Shown piece after piece: positions 1 through 6,364 of a stretch of 6,364 bases of DNA. Where the stretch lies: the NCBI GenBank assembly GCA_036258055.1, contig DATAEK010000276.1, positions 1 to 6,364 on the forward strand, read 5' to 3'. Each line of letters starts with the position of its first letter. Position 1 is the stretch's first letter. A program made the translations under genes and the position numbers. The DNA is from DATAEK01 sp036258055. Lineage in GTDB: Bacteria > Acidobacteriota > Vicinamibacteria > Vicinamibacterales > 2-12-FULL-66-21. A model generated the notes under the pieces. The model ran no database searches, had not been told where the DNA came from, and saw only the letters and a list, made by a program, of their open reading frames with translations.

Positions 1-164
1 TGAACAACCAGGTTTAGGCCGACCACACGTGAGCGTTCCGCCCTGAAGACTATTCGGGTCGTCGTATCACGAACGCGGGTCCCAGCCGATCGCCCAATAA
101 ACTCTCCTGGTATAGGCCCAAAATCCAATCCCCGTAGAGCTTGACCCTCCAAGCTGTTCCACAT
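1..164 (-). CDS. Possible partial hypothetical protein running off the left edge
   Basis: On the minus strand an ATG at 164-162 opens a frame of at least 54 codons with no stop before the window edge. The complement of 175-182 reads GGGGAGGA, a strong Shine-Dalgarno-like sequence, with 10 bases between it and the ATG. The peptide begins MWNSLEGQALRGLDFGPIPG and has an ordinary amino-acid mix; I do not recognise the family. The segment RIVFRAERSRVVGLNLVV loosely recalls the C-terminal strands of some acidobacterial hydrolase-associated domains. If that resemblance is real, this would be a remnant and not an N-terminus. Third codon positions are only about half G or C, unlike the neighbouring genes, so this is either foreign, decayed or not coding. 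The frame stays open upstream of the ATG for 17 codons. It would be divergent from the small gene at 222. Confidence 0.28.
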   Translation of the reverse strand, partial: MWNSLEGQALRGLDFGPIPGEFIGRSAGTRVRDTTTRIVFRAERSRVVGLNLVV

Positions 165-167
165 AAT
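141..167 (+). promoter_or_regulatory. Weak sigma70-like promoter candidate upstream of the small gene
   Basis: TTGACC at 141-146 matches the -35 consensus at five of six bases. CATAAT at 162-167 matches the -10 consensus at five of six, but the spacer is only 15 bases. A 17-base spacer would use the poorer TAATCT at 164-169. Transcription would start near 174, giving a leader of about 48 bases before the ATG at 222. The site overlaps the start of the doubtful minus-strand frame, so at most one of the two readings is likely to be correct as drawn. Confidence 0.25.
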
Positions 168-221
168 CTCTGAGTCCTCCCCAGAAATCGGGTTGGCGCG
201 AAGAAGGGCGCGTCAGCAAAT

Positions 222-458
222 ATGCCGTCGTACTACGCTCAGCCAGAAGCGCGCGTGCTCTGGTCTCTCCGCAGGCGTCGCAGTGATGTCCGGTGCGTCA
301 TGTACCCCGGGACGGTGCCCGTAGAAGTCCGGGTCATGCAGGACAGAGACGTCGTCCTTACCGAGCTCTTCCAGGAAGAACAGACCGCAGAAAAGTGGGC
401 CAGCGTTTACGCGGCGCGCCTCAAAGAGCAGGGCTGGTTCGAGAGCCCGGACGGATGA
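222..458 (+). CDS. Small hypothetical protein, 78 aa
   Basis: The product is a small, probably cytosolic protein with no signal peptide or membrane segment; its function is unknown. Its layout is protein-like. A strand-rich first half (LWSLRRRRSDVRCVMYPG, then VPVEVRVMQDRDVVL) leads into an amphipathic helix (about residues 49-72, EEQTAEKWASVYAARLKEQG) ending in GWFESPDG. A WSLR opening, a short 'E-V-R-V' strand and a final 'A..WA...A.RL...GW' helix match, from memory, a common family of short uncharacterised proteins in Acidobacteria and other soil bacteria. The ATG at 222 is preceded by AAGAAGGG at 201-208, a fair ribosome binding site but 13 bases away. An in-frame ATG at 300 would give 52 residues, but it would lose the WSLR segment, so I prefer 222. 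It lies 122 bases before the VWFA-type gene, separated by a hairpin, so it is probably a separate unit. Confidence 0.65.
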   Translation: MPSYYAQPEARVLWSLRRRRSDVRCVMYPGTVPVEVRVMQDRDVVLTELFQEEQTAEKWASVYAARLKEQGWFESPDG

Positions 459-508
459 CTCGCGCACCGGGCTGCCCGGTCGGCGCAGCTCGATCGTTCT
501 GAAATCTC

Positions 509-528
509 GCAAGACGCAACCGTCTTGC
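509..528. terminator. Perfect 8-bp hairpin between the small gene and the VWFA gene
   Basis: GCAAGACG at 509-516 and CGTCTTGC at 521-528 are perfect reverse complements around a CAAC tetraloop. The hairpin lies 50 bases after the stop of the small gene and 52 bases before the GTG of the next gene. The 3' side reads CTTACACTC, with no real T-run, so intrinsic termination would be weak. An operator, an mRNA stabiliser or a structured leader for the downstream gene are alternatives. The palindrome itself is certain; its role is inferred. Confidence 0.4.
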
Positions 529-580
529 CTTACACTCACACAGCCAGCACGATCTCGCCTGCCAGACTGGACAGCCTGAC

Positions 581-2686
581 GTGTCTTCGACTTCCCGTCG
601 CTTTCTTGCCGGCCTCGCCCTTGTCTGCGCGGCCGTCGCGCTGATTACCGCCCAGGCCCAGAACCCGGCCGGCACCACTCAGAATCAGCAGCCCCGGTTC
701 CGCACCGAAGCGAACTTCGTCCGCGTCGACGCATACCCGACGAAGAGCGGCAACCCGGTCCAGGATCTGCAGCAGTCCGAGTTCGAGGTGCTCGAGGACG
801 GGGTCCGTCAGACGATCGAGAGCTTCGAGCATGTCGTGATCCGTCCGGCTGGTCCACAGACCGAGCGCCTGGACCCGGGATCGCAGCGAGAGATGCTGCA
901 GGCGGCTCAGAATCCGCGCAACCGCGTCTTCGTGATTTTCCTCGACGCGCCGCACGTGGCCGTCGAGGCCTCGCACAACATCAAGGAACCCTTGATCCGC
1001 TTGCTGGATCGCATCCTCGGCCCTGACGATCTCGTCGGCATCATGACGCCGGAAATGGACCCAACGCAGATTACGTTGGGCCGGAAGACGGAAGTGATGG
1101 AGGAGCAGTTGCGGCGTCACTGGCCGTGGGGCGTGCGGGACAGCATCATCTTCGACGAGACAGAGCAGAGCTACATCGCGTGCTATCCGCTGCTTAGGGG
1201 AGAGCCGGGAACGGAATCCGCGCTCGCGCGCGAGATGATCGCGCGCAAGCGGGAACGTGCCACGCTCGAGTCGCTTCAGGATCTGGTCCGGTACCTCCAA
1301 GCGATTCGCGAAGAGCGAAAGGCCATCATCACGGTCAGCAACGGCTGGCTGCTCTATCGCGAAGATCAGAGCCTCATGAAGCTCCGCAAGGATCCGGTTA
1401 GCGGGGCCACCGAGCCGGTTCCAACTGGCGATCCGGTGACGGTCGGTCCTGGCGGCAAGTTGACGACGAAGGATCCTCGGAAGACCTACCAGGGCGAATC
1501 GAAGGAAGAGTGCAACACCGATCGGATGCGTCTCGCGATGATGGACGACGACCACTTTTTCCGCACCATCCTCGACGACGCCAATCGTGCGAATGCGTCG
1601 TTCTATCCCGTCGATCCGCGGGGTCTGGCGGTTTTCGACAATTCCATCGGACCCAATCCGCCGCCCCCGATTACGGTCGATGCTCAGATGCTGCGGGGCC
1701 GCCTCGACTCACTGCGCGTGCTGGCCCTCAACACCGACGGCATCGCGGTTGTCGACAGCAACGACCTCGACCGCGGTCTGAAACGCATATCGGAGGACCT
1801 GACATCGTACTACCTGCTCGGGTACTACTCCTCCAACTCGAAGCTCGATGGCGGCTTCCGATCGATCAAGGTCCGCGTCACACGTCCCGGCGTGGATGTT
1901 CGCGCCCGCCGTGGCTACCGCGCCGCAACGCCGGCGGAGGTTACCGCCGCCCGTAAAGCCGCGGAAGGTCCATCGCCAGTTTCGAGCAGCGTGCTCGACG
2001 TGGCCCTGAAGAACCTCGCGCGAATCCGGCCGGACGCACGCGTCCGGATCTACGCGGCACCGATGCCGGGGGCACGCCTGGTGTGGGTGTCGGGCGAGCT
2101 GCCGTCGACCAACGGCCGATCGGATGAGTGGGCGCAGGGTGGCACCGCGGATGTGCAGGTGACTGCCGGCGCAACGTCCGCGACGAGCCGCGTCACGATG
2201 AAACCAGGGGAGCGGACCTTCATCACGCCAGTCTCGATTGTGGTGCCTGAGGACGTCACGGATATCGACGTGCAGGCGCGCTTGACGGCCACGGATGCCA
2301 CGACGCCGCCGGTGACCGACGGGATTCGCGTCACCGCCAGGACCGACTCGGTTACACCCCTGCTGTTCCGGCGCGGGCCGACGACGGGCAACCGTCAGCT
2401 GCCGGCGGCCGACTTGCGTTTCAGCCGCATCGATCGCGTCCGGCTGGAGGCGCCGATCGGGCCGGACGACAAACCCGGTGACGGACGCGTCCTCGATCGC
2501 AACGGCCAGCCGCTTGGCGTGCCACTCACAGTTGGTGAACGCACCGACGCTGCCTCCGGTCAGCGCTGGCTCACTGCCGATCTCAATCTGGCGCCCCTCG
2601 CACCCGGGGACTACGGCATCGAAGTGGGAGTCCTCAGATCAGGCATCGATGCGCGCGTGATCACCGCGATTCGCGTGGTGCGCTGA
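581..2686 (+). CDS. Exported VWFA-related acidobacterial protein, 701 aa
   Basis: This is a member of the VWFA-related family that is abundant in Acidobacteria; the molecular role of the family is not established. Residues 1-26 form a Sec signal peptide: SSTSRR, a hydrophobic core FLAGLALVCAAVALI, then an AQA cleavage site. The expected N-terminal family block follows at about 40-85 (FRTEANFVRVDAY, then QDLQQSEFEVLEDGVRQTIESF). The von Willebrand A-like fold spans about 115-450. It has a first strand RVFVIFLDAPHV, GPDDLVGIMTPEMDP at 147-161, RANASFYPVDPRGLAVFD at 336-353, and the closing SYYLLGYYSSN to RRGYRA segment at 409-448. The DxSxS metal site of classical A domains is absent; the equivalent position reads D-A-P-H. 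Residues 450-701 are probably beta-rich and unassigned. Cys201 and Cys311 are the only mature cysteines and could pair. The start is GTG, chosen because it opens directly into the signal peptide and no upstream in-frame start exists; no clear Shine-Dalgarno is seen. The protein is probably periplasmic or surface-associated. Confidence 0.9.
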   Translation: MSSTSRRFLAGLALVCAAVALITAQAQNPAGTTQNQQPRFRTEANFVRVDAYPTKSGNPVQDLQQSEFEVLEDGVRQTIESFEHVVIRPAGPQTERLDPGSQREMLQAAQNPRNRVFVIFLDAPHVAVEASHNIKEPLIRLLDRILGPDDLVGIMTPEMDPTQITLGRKTEVMEEQLRRHWPWGVRDSIIFDETEQSYIACYPLLRGEPGTESALAREMIARKRERATLESLQDLVRYLQAIREERKAIITVSNGWLLYREDQSLMKLRKDPVSGATEPVPTGDPVTVGPGGKLTTKDPRKTYQGESKEECNTDRMRLAMMDDDHFFRTILDDANRANASFYPVDPRGLAVFDNSIGPNPPPPITVDAQMLRGRLDSLRVLALNTDGIAVVDSNDLDRGLKRISEDLTSYYLLGYYSSNSKLDGGFRSIKVRVTRPGVDVRARRGYRAATPAEVTAARKAAEGPSPVSSSVLDVALKNLARIRPDARVRIYAAPMPGARLVWVSGELPSTNGRSDEWAQGGTADVQVTAGATSATSRVTMKPGERTFITPVSIVVPEDVTDIDVQARLTATDATTPPVTDGIRVTARTDSVTPLLFRRGPTTGNRQLPAADLRFSRIDRVRLEAPIGPDDKPGDGRVLDRNGQPLGVPLTVGERTDAASGQRWLTADLNLAPLAPGDYGIEVGVLRSGIDARVITAIRVVR

Positions 2687-2838
2687 TTCGTTTTTGCGAC
2701 CGGCCACGCTCTCGGTTTCTCCCAGCTCAGTCGCTGCCAAGGCGTCCCTTCCTTCTGGGGACGGCTGCGTGTGCGGAGCGCATGAATGGATTTCATCGAG
2801 AGGTTCGCGCTCGAGCGGCGTCGACCAACTGAGGCCTC

Positions 2839-2843
2839 GGAGG
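2839..2843 (+). promoter_or_regulatory. Ribosome binding site of the propeller gene
   Basis: GGAGG sits four bases before the ATG at 2848. It is the clearest Shine-Dalgarno sequence on the plus strand of the window. It fixes the start at a codon that gives a basic, non-hydrophobic N-terminus, so the lack of a signal peptide is unlikely to come from a mis-set start. Confidence 0.7.
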
Positions 2844-2847
2844 CGAT

Positions 2848-5418
2848 ATGAGCAAACACCGCAAAGCAAAAGCCCGAGTCACGGAGTTCACCGGCGGTGC
2901 ACGGCGGACAAAACCGGCACAGTCGAAAGCTACCCGTCGCGCAGCGTCGTACGTGCCGCAGAAACTGTCGGGTAAGGGAGTTGAAGTCGAGTCGCCCGAA
3001 GATGGGCCGGCTGGCTGGTTTCTGCCGCAGATGGAGGCCACCTACATGCAGCTGCAGCCGCGTGGCGCGCCCGTGCCCCGGGCGCCAGCGGCCCGACAAC
3101 GCTCGCGCAGCTCGCGCCAGCCGGCATTCGCAAGCGCGTTTCGACCCGGCGCAGGAGAGGCCGTCCTGAACGTGGCGCCATCGACGGTCTGGATCGATCG
3201 ACTTGCCGAGTACAAGCGTCGAAAAGCCGCCGCGCATCTCCGCCGCGTGGCGCCGGGTGCTCCTGTACCTGGCGCACCGGCGATACCGGGTGCCGTAAAT
3301 TGGGTTCCCTTGGGCCCGCTCGTCGTCTTGCACGGTCAGACGATCGGCGAGGAGTCGGTCGGTGGACGAGTGGTCGGCCTCGCAATCGCTCCAGGGGGTC
3401 AACGGATCTACGCAGCATCCGCCTGCGGCGGGGTGTTCCGATCGGACGACGCCGGGACGACGTGGCGGTCGGTGATGGAGGGTTTCGATGTCGACCCTAC
3501 GAACTTCGCCAGTTCGAGCCTGGCCTGCGGCGCGATCGCCATCGACAGCGGCGATCCGGAGCGCATCTACGTGGGTACTGGTGAGGGCGAAACGCATGCC
3601 ATTTTCAGCCGCCGCGTGGTGAGCGCACTGCCGGCGTACCGCGGGATCGGTCCGATCAAGAGCGACGATGGGGGGACGACGTGGGTGACCGAACGAACGG
3701 CTGCAGGATCGACGAGTCTCGCCGGCGAAGCGTTCTTCGCCCTCGCTGTTGACCCCCGCCAGCGTGAGAACGTCGTCGCCGCAACCACAGGCGGCTTGTA
3801 CCAGCGGAGCGTGCGTGCGGATGGCACCGGCGAATGGACAGCTCGACGCGCCGGCGTCCACTCCAGTGTCGTGGTTGCCGCGTCGAGCGCAATCACCCGG
3901 TTCTTTGCGGCCGAGTGGGGTGGCCGGGTTTGGACGTCGGCGGATGGTCAGACCTGGTCCAGCGTGGGGACCGGGTTTGGTGCCGACGCCGGGCGAATCA
4001 CGCTCGCGGTCCGCAGCACCGATCCGTCTATTGTCTACGCGCTCGTATCGAGGCGGGGAAGCGGATTGCTGCTGGGCATCCACCGTCTCGATGTCGCCAG
4101 CGGCCAGTGGAGCAAGATCGCCAACCCGCCGGATGTGCTGCCCGAGTTTCAGGGGCGCAGTCAAGGCGACTACGACCTCGCAATCGCGATCGATCCAAAC
4201 GCGTCGAACCGCCTGTATCTCGGGGGAAGCTACGCGGATGTCGATCCCTTTCCGGCATCCGTCTGGCGCGTGGAAGTCGAGCAGACGGGTAGTACATGGC
4301 AATGCGCGAACGCCACCTCTATAGGCACACACGCCCACTCCGACGTACATGTGCTGGCTTTCAGTCCCGGCGATTCACACGAGCTCTGGTGCGGCTGCGA
4401 CGGCGGCATCTTTCTGAATCGCGATCCATCAGGTACGGGTGAATTCGCCTCACAGAACAACGGGCTGTCTTGTCTCTGCAGCAACTTCGTTGCGCAACAC
4501 CCGACGGATCCAGGTGTGCTCTTCACGGGACTGCAGGACAACGGCACGGCACGCACGTCCGGCGGATCCATCTGGTCGCACGTGAACTACGGCGACGGCG
4601 GGTACTGCCTGATCAACTGGAACAACCCGTCGCGGGTTCTGTCGTTCGTCAACGGGACGTTCTACCGATCGACGACGGGGGGGATGGATCATGACTCGTG
4701 GTCTCCCGTATGGCGGTTCGGGTGGGCCACCATGACGCAACCCGTCGTCGGAGCGCCGTTCAACCCCGCGGCGCCGAACGAAGCCAACACCATTGCCGTT
4801 GGTGCCGGCGCCCTCGTGTTCGTATCAGACGACTTCGGCACCAGCTGGCCTCAGAACGGACGATTGCAGCTCCCGGGAGGGAGTCCCGCCGGCAGCGTGT
4901 TCGCGCTCGCGTTCGCATCTGTGAACCGTCTCTTCATCGGCACGACCACCGGCCAGGTGTTCAGGGCGGACCGTGTGGCGGGGGGATGGACGCTGACCCG
5001 TATCGATAACGCACTGGCCGGACCGCTCGGCCTCCAGGGCCTGATCACGGACGTGGCCGTCGATTGGTCTGATGCTGGCCTTGGATCCGTGTTCGTCTGC
5101 TTCGGCGGGCTCGGTGATCGACGTCGTGTCTGGCGCTTCGATGGCTCGCGTTGGGAGGCGCGCAGCGGCCCCGCCGGAGGCGACAACCTCCTCGACGTAG
5201 AACACAATGCCCTGGCCATCGATCGCGTGTCTCCGGCAAACATCTATGTCGGTGCCGACATTGGCGTCTGGCTCTCGTCAGATCACGGCGCGACGTGGCG
5301 GCCGATCGAAAACGGTCTGCCTGACGCGCCCGTATACGATCTGCAGATTCACGAGACCAGACGCATCCTTCGAGCAGCGACTTACGGCCGCGGTGTCTAC
5401 GAAATAGCACTCGATTAG
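2848..5418 (+). CDS. Asp-box (BNR/sortilin-like) beta-propeller protein, 856 aa
   Basis: This is a large repeat protein of the sialidase/xyloglucanase/VPS10-like propeller superfamily. Its ligand or substrate cannot be read from the sequence. Asp-box motifs (S-x-D-x-G-x-T-W) occur at about 198-206 (RSDDAGTTW), 271-279 (KSDDGGTTW), 363-370 (TSADGQTW), 659-667 (VSDDFGTSW) and 809-817 (LSSDHGATW), with a degenerate one near 607-618. Between them are the usual 'IDP...R.Y.G' strands (AIDSGDPERIYVGTGEG, AIAIDPNASNRLYLGG, LAIDRVSPANIYVGADIGVW), plus the family hallmarks GLQDNGTAR (561-569) and a C-terminal ATYGRGVYEI (844-853). No sialidase FRIP motif or glycosidase catalytic pair was recognised, so enzymatic activity is doubtful. 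Residues 1-150 are a basic, Ala/Pro/Arg-rich low-complexity extension with no signal peptide, unusual for a family that is mostly exported. Paired cysteines occur at 515/517 and 542/544. The gene starts 161 bases after the VWFA gene, so a shared transcript is not evident. Confidence 0.85.
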   Translation: MSKHRKAKARVTEFTGGARRTKPAQSKATRRAASYVPQKLSGKGVEVESPEDGPAGWFLPQMEATYMQLQPRGAPVPRAPAARQRSRSSRQPAFASAFRPGAGEAVLNVAPSTVWIDRLAEYKRRKAAAHLRRVAPGAPVPGAPAIPGAVNWVPLGPLVVLHGQTIGEESVGGRVVGLAIAPGGQRIYAASACGGVFRSDDAGTTWRSVMEGFDVDPTNFASSSLACGAIAIDSGDPERIYVGTGEGETHAIFSRRVVSALPAYRGIGPIKSDDGGTTWVTERTAAGSTSLAGEAFFALAVDPRQRENVVAATTGGLYQRSVRADGTGEWTARRAGVHSSVVVAASSAITRFFAAEWGGRVWTSADGQTWSSVGTGFGADAGRITLAVRSTDPSIVYALVSRRGSGLLLGIHRLDVASGQWSKIANPPDVLPEFQGRSQGDYDLAIAIDPNASNRLYLGGSYADVDPFPASVWRVEVEQTGSTWQCANATSIGTHAHSDVHVLAFSPGDSHELWCGCDGGIFLNRDPSGTGEFASQNNGLSCLCSNFVAQHPTDPGVLFTGLQDNGTARTSGGSIWSHVNYGDGGYCLINWNNPSRVLSFVNGTFYRSTTGGMDHDSWSPVWRFGWATMTQPVVGAPFNPAAPNEANTIAVGAGALVFVSDDFGTSWPQNGRLQLPGGSPAGSVFALAFASVNRLFIGTTTGQVFRADRVAGGWTLTRIDNALAGPLGLQGLITDVAVDWSDAGLGSVFVCFGGLGDRRRVWRFDGSRWEARSGPAGGDNLLDVEHNALAIDRVSPANIYVGADIGVWLSSDHGATWRPIENGLPDAPVYDLQIHETRRILRAATYGRGVYEIALD

Positions 5419-5429
5419 CGGATCGACCA

Positions 5430-5640
5430 ATGAGCAAACGACGCGTTCGGATGAGTGCGCGCCGCCGATCCGCGGCGCGAGTGGTCAGGCCTGCGCAATC
5501 GCGCCGGTGAAGCGTCGCGGCGGAGTCACACCGCCGCCGAACCACGTGATCTGTGGCGGTGTCGATCTGTACCTGTCCACCACCGGCGGCCGCACCTGGA
5601 AGGCGAATCTCAAGAGATCCAACGGGGACATTTCTATTTC
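5430..5640 (+). pseudogene. Remnant of a second Asp-box propeller gene (internal deletion, frameshifted)
   Basis: Eleven bases after the propeller stop, an ATG at 5430 opens a 26-codon frame ending at 5510. Its start, MSKRRVRMSARRRSAARVV, is basic and resembles MSKHRKAKAR of the preceding gene. In another frame, from about 5507 to 5630, the peptide PPPNHVICGGVDLYLSTTGG then RTWKANLKRSNGD appears. This is a typical mid-propeller strand (CGGVD at 5552-5566) plus a good Asp-box (5567-5599), with nothing else of the propeller around it. I read the two pieces as the beginning and a middle fragment of a paralogue, joined by a large internal deletion and out of frame with each other. The Asp-box frame then continues into a meaningless peptide up to 5881. 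The Asp-box fragment is clear; the link between the 5430 start and that fragment is inference. Confidence 0.6.
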
Positions 5641-6364
5641 GCTTTGCACGCGGGATTCACATACGCCGGACCGCTGCTCGGCCTGGTTGACCTGTTTGGG
5701 GTGTTCGTTCCGCCGGGCCGTACCCCGGAGGAGATGCGCGACAACCCGGACAATCCCCACGTCCGCGCCGTCAATCATGACTACCTGCAGACCATGGGGG
5801 TCCGCCTCGTGGCCGGCCGCTGGTTCGAAGCAAGCGACGATGGCGGCGCGCCGCCGGTCATCGTCGTCAACCGCACCGTGATGCGGAAGTTGTTCAACAA
5901 TCAGAGTCCGGTTGGACAGCTGGTGCACATGGACGGCCGGATGGATCTGCCGCCGCAGCAGATCGTCGGCGTCGTGGAAGACATGCGACAGGCGCGGCTG
6001 GATCAGGAGCCGGCCCCGCAGATATTCGTCGACTACCGGCAGATGCTCGTCCTGACTCAATCGCGCAACCTGCCGACGGCCGTTCAGGAGCGACTGGCCT
6101 TCGGGTTCCTGTCGTTCGTCGTGCACACCGACGGCGATCCGGCCGCGCTGATGCCGACGGTGCGATCGCTTGTGGGCCGCGTCGACCCGGCCGCCGGCAT
6201 CGATGCGATGCTCCCCATGGAGGAGCTCGTACACTCGTCGCTCACGCGTCAGCGCTTCTACGCGATGCTGCTCGGCTTCTTTGCTGTGATTGCGACCGTG
6301 CTCGGCGCGGTAGGCATCTACGGAGTGCTGGCCTACGGCGTCAGCCAGCGCACTCAGGAGATTG
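5641..6364 (+). CDS. 5'-truncated MacB/FtsX-type ABC transporter permease (acidobacterial orphan permease type), also cut by the window end
   Basis: The frame starting near 5641 encodes the periplasmic MacB-like domain and the beginning of the following FtsX membrane domain. Typical elements in order are: LQTMGVRLVAGRWF; VIVVNRTVMRKLF with SPVGQ (about 5860-5916); IVGVVEDMRQARLDQEPAPQ (about 5962-6021); LSFVVHTDGDPAALMPTVRS; a membrane helix FYAMLLGFFAVIATVLGAVG (from 6256); then IYGVLAYGVSQRTQEI at the edge. Such permeases usually have about 800 residues, with an N-terminal FtsX half before this point. Here that half is missing and the homologous part begins in mid-domain at about AGFTYAGPLLG. 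The frame is open back to 5455 (GTG), but the 5455-5640 peptide is Arg/His-rich and unlike any permease, so it is not part of the original gene. No ATP-binding subunit is visible. The 3' part lies outside the window. It is probably a non-functional remnant unless a start such as the ATG at 5734 is used. Confidence 0.75.

Noticed and set aside
536..1555. Minus-strand open frame of 339 codons opposite the VWFA gene
   Set aside because: It overlaps the signal peptide and conserved domain of a well-supported gene, and its Leu/Arg/Asp/His-rich translation is typical of an antisense shadow.
2662..2695. Possible terminator at the end of the VWFA gene: CACCGCG / CGC-GT-GGTG stem followed by five Ts
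   Set aside because: The stem needs a two-base bulge and a 3-base loop, lies inside the last codons, and the T-run starts ten bases after the stem.
2743..2763. Inverted repeat CGTCCC / GGGACG in the gap before the propeller gene
   Set aside because: It is only six base pairs with a nine-base loop and no T-run or flanking promoter elements; this is expected by chance in GC-rich DNA.
2611..4350. Long minus-strand open frame of 579 codons opposite the propeller gene
   Set aside because: It lies antisense to the clear Asp-box protein and the end of the VWFA gene, its translation is Arg/His-rich without domains, and long antisense frames are expected at this GC content.
3427..5300. Repeated Asp-box motifs considered as DNA-level tandem repeats
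   Set aside because: The motifs are similar in protein but diverged in DNA and spaced irregularly, as expected of propeller blades and not recent repeats.
5507..5881. Open frame of 124 codons as a complete gene
   Set aside because: Only its first 40 or so codons (Asp-box fragment) look like protein. The rest is an out-of-frame reading of the permease, so it is treated as a relic.
5485..6234. Minus-strand open frame of 249 codons opposite the permease
   Set aside because: The plus strand carries clear MacB-like motifs here; the reverse translation (His/Arg/Asp-rich) has no recognisable feature.

Overview
The window looks like high-GC chromosomal DNA from an Acidobacteriota bacterium, most likely of the Vicinamibacteria type. 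Three recognisable families support this: a VWFA-related protein of the acidobacterial kind, a large Asp-box (BNR/sortilin-like) beta-propeller protein, and a MacB/FtsX-type orphan permease of the kind expanded in Acidobacteria. The taxonomic call is inferred from family content, not from a marker gene.

Layout, left to right. Positions 1-221 are less GC-rich than the rest. They hold a possible minus-strand reading frame that runs off the left edge, and a weak plus-strand promoter candidate. A small 78-residue protein gene (222-458) follows. An 8-bp perfect hairpin (509-528) separates it from a 701-residue exported VWFA-related protein (581-2686). After a 161-bp gap with no convincing signal comes an 856-residue Asp-box propeller protein (2848-5418), which has a good ribosome binding site but no signal peptide.

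The right end is a decay zone. Just after the propeller gene lies a 26-codon Arg-rich start (5430-5510) that resembles the N-terminus of the propeller protein. It is followed in another frame by an isolated Asp-box fragment (about 5507-5630). In a third frame a MacB-like permease then begins in mid-domain and continues to the window edge. The simplest reading is that a second propeller gene was gutted by deletion and joined to a permease that lost its 5' half.

The intact genes are all on the plus strand, but the gaps are too large to argue for one operon, and no shared pathway is evident. I see no mobile element, CRISPR array, tRNA or rRNA. I do not see a clear new multi-gene system. The most unusual parts are the composite junction at 5430-5660 and the unusual N-terminus and CxC cysteine pairs of the propeller protein.
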